A DNA stretch of 64,000 nt from Phytopseudomonas flavescens (GTDB taxonomy: Bacteria > Pseudomonadota > Gammaproteobacteria > Pseudomonadales > Pseudomonadaceae), in contig NZ_FNDG01000025.1 in the NCBI RefSeq assembly GCF_900100535.1, positions 25,300 through 89,299 of the forward strand. Direction: 5' to 3'. Below the pieces are notes generated by a model. The model was not told the origin of the DNA. It worked only from the letters and a program-made list of their open reading frames with translations, and did no database searches. The translations under genes and the position numbers were made by a program. The first letter of the stretch is position 1; each line of letters begins with the position of its first letter. Shown here one piece after another: positions 16,394-24,273 of the stretch.

Positions 16394-17794
16394 ATGTCTC
16401 GCCCCCTGTTGTTTGCATCACTGCTGGCCTGTGCGCTGGTCACCTCGTCATCCTTTGCCAACGAAGCAGTGCCGCGCTCCGTGGGCCAACCTTATGCTGC
16501 GGGTAATCTCGCCGACCGTATCGTGCTCACGCCCGGCCAGAACGCAGCCGTGCAAATGGCGGTCAGCTTTCGTACCGATGTGCAGCAAAGCGACGCAGTG
16601 CTGGAGTTCGGGCCAGCGCTTGCCGGGCCAAAGCTCACGGCCAAGGCCACGCAGCTCAGCGGCACCACCCGCCGCCTGGACAGTGACAACGGCCCGTCCA
16701 ATTATCACCAGGTACGCCTCGAACCACTGACGCCCGATACCGCCTACGTGTACCGCGTCAAAGGCAGTGCCGGCTGGAGCGAATGGCAGCAATTTCGCAC
16801 TGCGCGGGAATCGTTCGCACCATTCACCTTCTTGTACCTGGGCGATACCCAGAACGACATTCTCGCCGTTGCCTCGCGCACCATTCGCCAGGCGCTGCGC
16901 AGCGTGGCTCGCCCGGCGCTGGTGGTGCATGCAGGTGACCTGGTCGCCTCGCGGGAAGCGCTTGCCCACGACGACGAATGGGGCGAATGGAACCAGGCCG
17001 GTGGCTGGGCCTACGCTGCCATCCCGCAGGTGACGGCAGCCGGTAACCACGAATATATCGACACCCTGCTGGCCGACGGCAGCGAAAGCCGCAACCTTGG
17101 CCCGCATTTTCCCGCCCAGTTCGCCCTGCCCCGCAACGGCGCGCAAGGCGTCAGCGACACCAGTTACTTCACCGACTACCAGGGGGTTCGTTTCGTGGTG
17201 CTCGATGGCACCTCGGCACTGGATCTCGGCACGCTCGACGCACAAACCAGTTGGCTGGAAAACGCCCTGAAAAGCAGCCAGGCAACCTGGAACATCGTGG
17301 TCATGCATCAGCCGATCTACACCTGCGCCCGACCTGAAGACAGCGAAGAGCTCAAGGCCGCCTGGAAGCCGCTGCTCGACCGTTACCACGTGGACCTGGT
17401 GCTTCAGGGCCACGATCACTGCTACAGCCGCCTGAGCCACGAAGCAGGCCGCGAGGCCAGCGCCAAGGCACAGCAGACCAATCAGCCCATCGGCCCGGTG
17501 TACATGGTCTCGGTCACCGGTTCGAAGATGTATGGCCTCAACGACCGCGCGCTGAAACAGCCCGACCGTGCGGCAGAAGATACCCAGCTGTTCCAGACCA
17601 TCGACGTCGAGCAGAACCGCTTGAAGGTACGCGTCTATACCGCTGACGACCGGCTCTACGATGCCTTCGATATCCAGCGCGACGCCACCGGCAACAAGTA
17701 CCTGCACGAGCCGCGCCTGCAAAAGCAGAACGAGCGTTTCTGCCAGGGCGAAAACGGGCCGGATGGTTTGCCCTGCTCCGCCAGGGACAAGTGA
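16394..17794 (+). CDS. Purple acid phosphatase-like metallophosphoesterase, secreted
   Basis: A 466-residue protein with a signal peptide (cleavage near SSFA-NEA, ~23) and an N-terminal fibronectin-III-like purple-acid-phosphatase domain (~40-140, ending TPDTAYVYRVKG..WSEWQQFRT). A calcineurin-type phosphoesterase domain follows. Dimetal ligands are visible in order: FLYLGDTQND, VVHAGDLV, AAGNHEY, VVMHQP and LQGHDHCYSR. It should hydrolyse phosphate esters in the periplasm or outside. The ATG at 16394 has AGGAG five bases before. It diverges from the phytase receptor, consistent with a shared phosphate-scavenging role: phytase strips phytate, this enzyme finishes other esters (inference). Confidence 0.85.
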   Translation: MSRPLLFASLLACALVTSSSFANEAVPRSVGQPYAAGNLADRIVLTPGQNAAVQMAVSFRTDVQQSDAVLEFGPALAGPKLTAKATQLSGTTRRLDSDNGPSNYHQVRLEPLTPDTAYVYRVKGSAGWSEWQQFRTARESFAPFTFLYLGDTQNDILAVASRTIRQALRSVARPALVVHAGDLVASREALAHDDEWGEWNQAGGWAYAAIPQVTAAGNHEYIDTLLADGSESRNLGPHFPAQFALPRNGAQGVSDTSYFTDYQGVRFVVLDGTSALDLGTLDAQTSWLENALKSSQATWNIVVMHQPIYTCARPEDSEELKAAWKPLLDRYHVDLVLQGHDHCYSRLSHEAGREASAKAQQTNQPIGPVYMVSVTGSKMYGLNDRALKQPDRAAEDTQLFQTIDVEQNRLKVRVYTADDRLYDAFDIQRDATGNKYLHEPRLQKQNERFCQGENGPDGLPCSARDK

Positions 17795-17862
17795 GCGTCA
17801 TCGTTCTGAGACATTCGCCGGGCATGCTCGGCGCACCCGCGACCTGCGGCAGGAGATAAAGC

Positions 17863-18777
17863 ATGAAGTCGCTGTTGAAAATGCACGGTATGACCCTCGG
17901 CGGTTTGTTGCTGGCGGCCAACAGCGGCTTGCTGATCTACCTGGCGGCCGGCACCATCAAGGATTGGCCCGAGATCAACTGGATGGACGTGGCCGGCGAA
18001 GGCGGCACCTGCGTGATTCTCTGTGGCTGGCTGTACATGCTGCTGCGTGGCCGACCTGCCGGGCGGGTGACCCGCCTGCTATCGCTGGGTTTGTGCTGCA
18101 TAGCGTTTTCGCTGTGGATGGACACCCTGGACGAATTCATCCGCCTGCCACCTGAAGCGGTGTGGGACAACTGGCTGGAAACCGCCCCCATGCCGGTGGG
18201 CATGCTATTGCTGACCCTGGGCATGTATCACCTGCAGCAGGAACAACGCGCCATCAACGCGCAGATGAGCAAACGCGAACAGCTGTTCCGCGAGCATCGT
18301 CAATTCGACACGCTCATCCCCCTCGCCGGCGCTCAATACCTGCGCCAGCACTTGCAACAAGCACTGCAGCAGGCCGAGACCGAGCAGCGCCCGTTGTCGC
18401 TGATCGCCATCGACCTGGACGACTTCAACCAGATCAACCAGCGCTACGGCCAGGAGGAAGGCGATCACGTCCTGCAGGTGATGGCGCAGTTGCTGCTGTT
18501 CAACCTGCGCCAGCAGGACATGCTCTGCCGCCTGGCCGGCGACCGCTTCGTCGCGGTGCTGCCGGATACCGGCGAGAGCCAGGCAAGGATAATGGCCGAC
18601 GACCTGCGCCAGAGCATCGCCAACCTTGCTCATCGCACTCAACGCCACGGTGAGCGCCTGCACCTGCAAGCCACGACCGCAGTGGTGATGGCGCTGGACG
18701 AGGACGAAGCGCAGTTGCTCAAACGCTTGAACACTGCCCTCGCGCAGGCCAAACCTTGCCTGGCGCGCAGCGCATGA
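17863..18777 (+). CDS. Membrane protein with degenerate GGDEF domain
   Basis: A 304-residue protein. Three to four membrane helices occupy ~10-135 and a GGDEF-type domain ~165-300. The domain has the usual SLIAIDLDDFNQINQRYGQEEGDHVLQ metal-binding helix-turn, but the signature loop reads RLAGDRFVAVLP: the GG(D/E)EF catalytic motif is AGDRF, lacking the key acidic fourth residue and one glycine. It therefore probably does not synthesise cyclic di-GMP, though it might bind nucleotides or partner proteins. The ATG has AGGAGA six bases ahead. Its stop overlaps the ATG of the AraC-type gene (ATGA at 18774-18777), implying translational coupling and a joint function. Confidence 0.75.
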   Translation: MKSLLKMHGMTLGGLLLAANSGLLIYLAAGTIKDWPEINWMDVAGEGGTCVILCGWLYMLLRGRPAGRVTRLLSLGLCCIAFSLWMDTLDEFIRLPPEAVWDNWLETAPMPVGMLLLTLGMYHLQQEQRAINAQMSKREQLFREHRQFDTLIPLAGAQYLRQHLQQALQQAETEQRPLSLIAIDLDDFNQINQRYGQEEGDHVLQVMAQLLLFNLRQQDMLCRLAGDRFVAVLPDTGESQARIMADDLRQSIANLAHRTQRHGERLHLQATTAVVMALDEDEAQLLKRLNTALAQAKPCLARSA

Positions 18778-19814
18778 GCCCGGCCGCACCAACCGGCACG
18801 TATGACGCCGACAGCCGATTCATCGCGGCCCATCACTTGCCGGCGGTACTGATCGACCTGGCTCGATCGAGGCGCATCGATACGCATCATCTGCTGCGTG
18901 GCTGCGAGTTGTTCTATGCCGATGTCGTCACCGGTCGTGCGCTGATCAGCCCACAACAATTCCTCCGCCTGATCGACAACGCCCGCCGCCTGCTCGCAGC
19001 CCCCGACACCAGTTTTCTGTTCGGCCAGCGTCTGTGGCCCGGGCATTACGGCCCGGGCAGCCAACTGCTCGAACAGGCTGACCACCTGCTGCAGGCATTG
19101 GAGTGGATCGGCGAGTACCGGGCACTGCTTTCACCGCTGCTGACGCCCGTGATGCACCTGGACGATCACTATCTGCACCTGTACTGGCGCGACAGTTGCG
19201 GCGCTGGCGAGCTGACCACCTTCCTGCTCGAAGCGAGCATGACCGCAGTGGTTGCCCTCGCTCGCCGCCAACAGAACGAACGCCTGCCATGGCGCTTCCA
19301 GTTTGCCTACGCGGAGCCTGCCTATGTCGAGCAGTACTGGGTCCACTTGGGCGATACCCTTAGCTTCCAGCGCCCTTCGACAGTCATGAGCCTGTCGCGT
19401 GAATACCTGCTGCGTGCCTGGCCAGGCGCCGGCTCGACAGGCGCCCTGGTCGCTCGACAGAGCTGCAGCGAGCAGTTGCATGCCTGGGGCTGGCAGGCCA
19501 GCTTTCTCGACCGCCTGCACGACCACCTGAGTCAGCACATCCGCCATCCCCTAAGCCTGGAACGGGTCGCCGCAGCCTTCGACACCAGCCCGGCGTCCTT
19601 CAAACGCCGGCTTGGCAAACACCACACGCACTTCCAGGAACGCCTCGACCAAACCCGTCGCGACCTGGCGCTGTATCTCTATCAGGTCAAGGGCTACAGC
19701 AACGAAGAAGTCGCCCAGCACCTGGGTTTCAGCGACATCACCAACTTCCGCCGCTCGTTCAAACGCTGGACGGGACGCGTACCAAGCGACCTGGGCGGGC
19801 TGCTGTGTGGCTGA
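18774..19814 (+). CDS. AraC-family transcriptional regulator
   Basis: A 346-residue regulator with an N-terminal AraC-type arabinose-binding-like effector domain (PF12625 type, ~20-210) and a C-terminal pair of helix-turn-helix motifs (~250-345). The second motif shows the family signature YSNEEVAQHLGFSDITNFRRSFKRWTGRVPSDL. The architecture matches OruR/ArgR-like regulators of Pseudomonas. It starts inside the end of the GGDEF gene. Targets are unknown; no catabolic gene follows on the strand. It is followed by the hairpin repeat at 19878-19955. Confidence 0.85.
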   Translation: MSPAAPTGTYDADSRFIAAHHLPAVLIDLARSRRIDTHHLLRGCELFYADVVTGRALISPQQFLRLIDNARRLLAAPDTSFLFGQRLWPGHYGPGSQLLEQADHLLQALEWIGEYRALLSPLLTPVMHLDDHYLHLYWRDSCGAGELTTFLLEASMTAVVALARRQQNERLPWRFQFAYAEPAYVEQYWVHLGDTLSFQRPSTVMSLSREYLLRAWPGAGSTGALVARQSCSEQLHAWGWQASFLDRLHDHLSQHIRHPLSLERVAAAFDTSPASFKRRLGKHHTHFQERLDQTRRDLALYLYQVKGYSNEEVAQHLGFSDITNFRRSFKRWTGRVPSDLGGLLCG

Positions 19815-19877
19815 GCACCTCTCGCCTGCGAGACAACGCGCCGCCAGCATGGCGGCAACAGGGCGATAGCAGCCATT

Positions 19878-19955
19878 CGTAGGGTGGACGACGCTTCATC
19901 CGTCCACCGCTCCGCAATCGCAATGGTGGATGAAAAGAGCGTCATCCACCCTACG
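19878..19955. repeat. Inverted repeat downstream of the AraC gene
   Basis: Outer arms CGTAGGGTGGACGACGC and GCGTCATCCACCCTACG pair with one mismatch, continued by CTTCATC against GATGAAAAGA. An inner TCCACC/GGTGGA pair closes the loop. This CGTAGGGTGGA... hairpin type is a common intergenic repeat in Pseudomonas and sits between the ends of two convergent units. Confidence 0.65.
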
Positions 19956-20074
19956 CCTGAACGACAAGCAACCGCGTAGGCTCTTTCGTCCAGCTTCCAG
20001 CCTAAGGCGCTTTTGATCGAGGGCCGCTTGCGCCTTGAACCGCCCTATCACGGCATGTCCATGCGAACTGCATG

Positions 20075-20968
20075 TTAGCCCTGATTCAGTTGCGCCTTGA
20101 GGCGGTCGCGGAAACTCTGGATCAGCGGTTCGCGGGAACGGCCGCGGCGCAGGGCCAGGGTGAAGGGGGCCTGGTAGCCGAAGGTGGTCGGCAGCAGCAC
20201 TTTCAGGCGTTTCTGATCCACCCATTGCTGCGCGTGGTGTTCCGGTAGATAGCCGATGTAGGCGCCGGACAGCACCAGAATCAGTTGCGCCTCCATCGAC
20301 TCCACCGTTGCGGCGCTGTGCTTGAAGCCGTGGCGGGCCAGTTCGGCCTGGCTCCAGTAGCCCCGGCCCACCATGCGCTGCTGGGTGATCACCTCCGCCG
20401 GGATGCGCCGCTGGGCGTAGAGCGGATGGCGATCGCTGCAGTACAGCCAGTGCTGTTCGCGGTACAGCGGCTGATAGACCAGCCCGTTGGTGCGCACGGA
20501 AAAAGCACCGATGGCCAGATCCAGACGGTTCTCCAGCACCCCCATTTGCAACTCGGCGGGGCTGAGCACCGCCAGGTGCAGGTGCACCCCTGGATACTCC
20601 TGGCTGTAGGCGCCAATCACTTCGGCGAGCGGCAGCGCCGAGTCGCTGACGGTCGAATCCAGCACGCCGAGGTTGAGGGTGCCGCGCAATTCGCCCTTGA
20701 GCGCCGCCGAGTAGCGCTCGAAGCCCTCCAGCTCGCCGAGCAGGCGCAGGGTTTCCTGGTGAAACAGCTCGCCCTTGCTGGTCAGGCTGAAACCACCGCG
20801 CCCGCGGTGGCAGAGCACGATACCGAGCTGGCTTTCCAGTTGGCTCATGTAGGTGCTGATGGCCGAGGTGGAAAGATTCAGTTCCTGCTGCGCGGCGGCG
20901 AAGCCCTGGTGGCGCACGATGGCGACGAAGATGCGCAGCAGTTTCAAATCGGGCAGAGTAGAGGCCAT
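20075..20968 (-). CDS. LysR-family transcriptional regulator
   Basis: A 297-residue LysR-type regulator. The winged helix-turn-helix is at ~10-65 (LKLLRIFVAIVRHQGFAAAQQELNLSTSAISTYMSQLESQLG) and the two-lobed effector domain at ~95-290. It is divergent from the guanidino-type catabolic cluster that begins at 21432, the classical arrangement for a LysR activator of the neighbouring operon; the intervening 463 bases hold a conserved element with a dyad. The inducer is presumably a pathway intermediate (inference). Confidence 0.88.
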   Translation of the reverse strand: MASTLPDLKLLRIFVAIVRHQGFAAAQQELNLSTSAISTYMSQLESQLGIVLCHRGRGGFSLTSKGELFHQETLRLLGELEGFERYSAALKGELRGTLNLGVLDSTVSDSALPLAEVIGAYSQEYPGVHLHLAVLSPAELQMGVLENRLDLAIGAFSVRTNGLVYQPLYREQHWLYCSDRHPLYAQRRIPAEVITQQRMVGRGYWSQAELARHGFKHSAATVESMEAQLILVLSGAYIGYLPEHHAQQWVDQKRLKVLLPTTFGYQAPFTLALRRGRSREPLIQSFRDRLKAQLNQG

Positions 20969-21086
20969 GGTGGTCGATCACGCAAAGGGGCGACCAGTCT
21001 AACGTCACCGCCACGAACCCGGCACCCTGGCCAAGCACACCTGGTCGTTCGATGTGGTTTCCACCGCCACCAGAACGGTGGATCGA

Positions 21087-21128
21087 TCGGGCCGCGTAGG
21101 TCGGGCCGCGCAGGTCGGGCCCCGTAGG
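21087..21128 (+). repeat. Three tandem 14-base repeats
   Basis: Units TCGGGCCGCGTAGG, TCGGGCCGCGCAGG and TCGGGCCCCGTAGG follow each other without spacing, with one difference each from the first. They lie in the lysR promoter side of the divergent region. Function unknown; slippage could change copy number. Confidence 0.6.
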
Positions 21129-21260
21129 TAAAGCATGCTCCTCCCCCCAGGGCCTGCCAGCACTTCCCGCACTGCCGCCGGAGCCAGAACCGCCCTTGCG
21201 TAAAGCCTGCAGCAGTCAAATTATCGAATGGCTTTGCCCTGATCGCCCTGCACCGCCGAT

Positions 21261-21310
21261 AGTTCAGCGATCTATAAACTAAGTATTTGCTCGGGCCGAT
21301 TTATCCCGGC
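21261..21310 (+). promoter_or_regulatory. Conserved element A (dyad AGTTCA-N8-TAAACT), candidate operator/promoter
   Basis: About 35 of 50 positions are identical to 26581-26630, aligned without gaps. It starts with an imperfect dyad AGTTCA-N8-TAAACT, then AACTAAGT and GCCGATT-TCCCG blocks. It lies 122-171 bases before the ATG at 21432. The shared position before two units of one cluster suggests binding by a common regulator, most simply the divergent LysR protein. Confidence 0.5.
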
Positions 21311-21431
21311 GACCAGCTGAGCGAACAATGCAGCCCATAACCAGGCACCGGCTCGAACCGGACGCCACCGGGCGCCACAGCACGCCCCTTGCCAATCTGC
21401 CGCTGACCTTCGCCCTCTCCAGGAGACGGCC

Positions 21432-22274
21432 ATGCGACTGGAAATCTTCCGCACCCTCTGGGGTTACCGCGGCAGTTGGCAACAAGCGCTCGACGAAGCG
21501 CTGAGCGCCGGCTTCGACGGCATCGAGGCGCGCATCCCCGAGGCCACTGCGCAACGCACCGCCAATGCCCGCCTGCTACGCGAGCAGAACATCCCCTACA
21601 TCGCCACCCTGTTCACCTCCACACCGGTGCTGCCGCGCCAGAGCGATACGCCGCAAACTCACCTGGAAGACCTGCGGCGCAAACTCGACTGGGCCGCCGA
21701 ACTGGCCCCGCGCCTGGTCAACGTGCTGCCAGGCAATGATCGCTGGTCGCTGAGCGAACAGGTCGACTTCTTCGCCAGCGCACGGGAGCTGGCCATGGCG
21801 AGCGGCCTGCACTGCTGCTTCGAGATCCACCGCGGACGCTCGCTGTACAGCCCCTGGGTGACCCTGGACGTGATCCGCCAGGTGCCAGAACTGCGCTTCA
21901 CCAGCGACATCAGCCATTGGCTGGTGACCTGCGAGCGCCTGCTCGACGACCCCGCCGACGACCTCTCGGCCTTCATCGAGCGGGTCGACCATATCCAGGC
22001 CCGCGTCGGTTACGAGCAGGGCCCGCAGGTGCCGCACCCCGGCGCGCCGGAGTACGCGCAAGTGCTGGCTTTCCACCAGCGCCACTGGGAAAGCATCTGG
22101 AGCAGCCAGGAAAAACGTGGCCTGCAGACCACCACCCTGACCCCCGAATTCGGCCCGGACGGCTACCTGCACCACCTGCCCTTCACCGATGTGCCGGTGG
22201 CCGACCTGTGGCAGCTCAACCAATGGATGGCGCGTTGCGAGCGCCAGCACTTCCACCGATTCACCAGTCGCTGA
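21432..22274 (+). CDS. Sugar phosphate isomerase/epimerase-like TIM-barrel protein
   Basis: A 280-residue protein of the AP-endonuclease-2/xylose-isomerase-like TIM-barrel superfamily. Barrel strands carrying probable metal ligands are visible: GFDGIEARIPE near the start, CCFEIHRGRSLYSP in the middle, RFTSDISHWLVTCE and VDHIQARVG after it, and TLTPEFGPDGYLHHLPF late. The acidic and histidine residues fit a divalent-metal site as in hydroxypyruvate isomerases. The substrate is not evident. The ATG has AGGAGA six bases before. It is the first gene after the LysR-controlled region and is followed six bases later by the oxygenase gene. Confidence 0.7.
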   Translation: MRLEIFRTLWGYRGSWQQALDEALSAGFDGIEARIPEATAQRTANARLLREQNIPYIATLFTSTPVLPRQSDTPQTHLEDLRRKLDWAAELAPRLVNVLPGNDRWSLSEQVDFFASARELAMASGLHCCFEIHRGRSLYSPWVTLDVIRQVPELRFTSDISHWLVTCERLLDDPADDLSAFIERVDHIQARVGYEQGPQVPHPGAPEYAQVLAFHQRHWESIWSSQEKRGLQTTTLTPEFGPDGYLHHLPFTDVPVADLWQLNQWMARCERQHFHRFTSR

Positions 22275-22280
22275 GGAGCC

Positions 22281-23324
22281 ATGATGAACAACAACGCCAA
22301 GCATTTCACCGAAATCCCCGTGGTCGACATCGCCGGCCTGTTCAGCAGCGACCTCGCCGATCGCCTGGCCGTGGCCGAAGAACTGGGCCATGCGGCGCGT
22401 GAGGTAGGCTTTCTCTATATCAGCGGGCATGGCATCGAGCAGCATCTGATCGACGGTCTGCACCAGGCTGCCGAGCACTACTTCGCGCAGCCTTTGGACG
22501 ACAAGATGCGCCACTACATCGGCGCCTCGGAAAGCCACAAGGGCTTCGTGCCCGAGGGCGAGGAGCGCTACAGCGCCGGCAAGCCGGATCACAAGGAAGC
22601 CTTCGACATCGGCTTCGAGGTACCTGCCGACAACCCGTTGGTGCTGGCCGGCACACCGCTGCTGGGGCCCAACCACTGGCCGGGCCTGCCGGGCTTCAAA
22701 GAGGCGGTGCAGGCCTACTACGCGCGGGTGTTCGCGCTCGGCCGCGCGCTGTTCCGCGGCTTCGCCCTGGCCCTGGGCGTGGCGGAGCACACCTTCGACG
22801 AAATGGCCAAGTTCCCGCCGTCGAAGCTGCGCCTGATCCACTACCCCTTCGATGGCGACGCCCAAGACGCCCCCGGCATCGGCGCCCACACCGACTACGA
22901 GTGCTTCACCATGCTGTTCGCCGACCGCCCCGGCCTGGAGGTGATGAACGACCTCGGCCAGTGGATCGACGCGCCGCCGCGCGCGGGCACCTTCGTCGTC
23001 AACATCGGCGACATGCTCGAGGTGATGAGCGCCGGCACCTTCGTCGCCACCGCGCACCGCGTGCGCAAGGTCAGCGAGCAACGCTACGCCTTCCCGTTCT
23101 TCTACGCCTGCGACTACCACACGCAGATCCGCCCGCTGCCGCAGTTCGAGGCTGCCGGCCAGGCATACGAGGCCATCAGCATCGGCGAGCACATGTGGAG
23201 CCAGGCGCTGCAGACCTACCAATACCTGAAGAAGCGCGTCGAGGATGGCCAGTTGCAGCTCCCCGAACGTGCGCGCCGGCCATCCAGCTTCGGGCACCTG
23301 AAGCACCAGCGGCACGCACTGTGA
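22281..23324 (+). CDS. Isopenicillin N synthase-like Fe(II)/2-oxoglutarate-type oxygenase
   Basis: A 347-residue non-haem iron oxygenase. The N-terminal DIOX_N region (~10-130) starts EIPVVDIAGLF and contains EVGFLYISGHGI; the jelly-roll 2OG-Fe(II) domain spans ~185-300. Iron ligands fit GIGAHTDYECFTML (His and Asp of H-x-D) and the distal His in TAHRVRKVSEQRYAFPFF, whose RYAF replaces the RxS usual for 2-oxoglutarate/penicillin synthase binding. The family includes plant 2-ODD enzymes and bacterial ethylene-forming enzyme, some of which hydroxylate arginine or homoarginine. In this cluster an oxidation of a guanidino amino acid is a plausible but unproven role. An SD (GAGGAG) overlaps the preceding stop. 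Confidence 0.8.
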   Translation: MMNNNAKHFTEIPVVDIAGLFSSDLADRLAVAEELGHAAREVGFLYISGHGIEQHLIDGLHQAAEHYFAQPLDDKMRHYIGASESHKGFVPEGEERYSAGKPDHKEAFDIGFEVPADNPLVLAGTPLLGPNHWPGLPGFKEAVQAYYARVFALGRALFRGFALALGVAEHTFDEMAKFPPSKLRLIHYPFDGDAQDAPGIGAHTDYECFTMLFADRPGLEVMNDLGQWIDAPPRAGTFVVNIGDMLEVMSAGTFVATAHRVRKVSEQRYAFPFFYACDYHTQIRPLPQFEAAGQAYEAISIGEHMWSQALQTYQYLKKRVEDGQLQLPERARRPSSFGHLKHQRHAL

Positions 23325-23366
23325 TTTCACCTGCCACCACGAAAACCTGATCCGGAGATAACCACA

Positions 23367-24173
23367 ATGGCAATCCGCACCTCGCCCTGCACCACCCTGG
23401 CCACCTGCGTGCTGGCCGGCCTGTTCCAGTTCGGCGCCGTCCAGGCCGCCGAAACACCAGAGACCATCGCCAGCGGCGAACTGAAAGTAGGCATGGAAAT
23501 CTCCTACCCGCCGTTCGAGTACTACGAGAACGACATGGTCAAGGGCTTCGACCCGCAAGTCTCCACCGCCCTGGCCAAGCGCCTGGGCCTTGAGGCCAGC
23601 TTCGCCGACACCCGCTTCCCCAACCTGATCCTCGGCCTCGATGCCGGGCGTTTCGACACCATCATCTCCGGCATGTACATCCTCCCCGAGCGCCTGGAGA
23701 AGGCCGACGCCATCCCCTACGCCAAGACCGGCGCGGCGATCATGGTGCGCAGCGACGCCGAGAAGAAGCCGACCACCCCGCAAGAACTGTGCGGCCTGAC
23801 CGTCGGCCTGCAGCAGGGTACCTCGTGGATCCCGGCGCTACAGAAGGTCTCCGACGACTACTGCAAGGAGCAGGGAACCGGCGCCATCACCATCAACCAG
23901 TACCCGACCACCTCGGAGACCTCGCAGGCCCTGCTCTCCGGTCATATCCAGGCGCACCTGGAGATCGACGCCGCCTCGTTGCTGATCGTCGAGAAGGCGC
24001 GTGGGCGCATCGTCATCAGCTCGCGGAACGCCATCTATCCGCAGGTGCTGGGCATCTACGTGAAGAAGGGCAACACCCAGTTGCTGGACGCACTGAAAAG
24101 CGCGCTGGACGAGTTCAAAGCCAGCGGTGAATACGCCGAGCTGCTGAAGAAATACAACCTGGAAGAAGCCTGA
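23367..24173 (+). CDS. ABC transporter substrate-binding protein, polar amino acid type
   Basis: A 268-residue periplasmic binding protein of family 3. The signal peptide ends near VQA-AET (~27), followed by the typical start GELKVGMEISYPPFEYYENDMVKGFDPQVSTALAKRLG and LILGLDAGRFDTIISGMYILPERLEKADAIPYA. Family members bind amino acids or opine-like compounds; a cationic guanidino ligand would suit the cluster but cannot be proved. A hairpin at 24198-24246 after the stop separates it from the permease-ATPase gene. That would give excess binding protein over transporter, as is common. Confidence 0.88.
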   Translation: MAIRTSPCTTLATCVLAGLFQFGAVQAAETPETIASGELKVGMEISYPPFEYYENDMVKGFDPQVSTALAKRLGLEASFADTRFPNLILGLDAGRFDTIISGMYILPERLEKADAIPYAKTGAAIMVRSDAEKKPTTPQELCGLTVGLQQGTSWIPALQKVSDDYCKEQGTGAITINQYPTTSETSQALLSGHIQAHLEIDAASLLIVEKARGRIVISSRNAIYPQVLGIYVKKGNTQLLDALKSALDEFKASGEYAELLKKYNLEEA

Positions 24174-24197
24174 AAAACAGCCGCAAGCTACAAGTGG

Positions 24198-24246
24198 CAA
24201 GCCACAAGCAGGGGAAACGCCCGATTCGCTTGCAGCTTGTGGCTTG
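24198..24246 (+). repeat. Intra-operon hairpin after the binding-protein gene
   Basis: Perfect 12-base arms CAAGCCACAAGC (24198-24209) and GCTTGTGGCTTG (24235-24246) can form a stable hairpin. It begins 25 bases after the binding-protein stop and ends 27 bases before the permease ATG. Such hairpins stabilise the upstream message or attenuate downstream expression. Confidence 0.55.
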
Positions 24247-24273
24247 GAGCCTGTGACTCATCGGAGATGTCAC

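Larger units (their letters stand above)
20969..21431. other. Divergent regulatory region between lysR and the catabolic cluster
   Basis: No gene is seen in these 463 bases. They contain three tandem 14-base repeats (21087-21128) close to the lysR start and, nearer the catabolic genes, the element at 21261-21310 that recurs before gbuA. The rest is unremarkable. Confidence 0.55.

Noticed and set aside
21576..23783. 735-codon minus-strand frame across the TIM-barrel, oxygenase and binding-protein genes
   Set aside because: Antisense frame spanning three recognisable genes; composition typical of third-position GC shadows.
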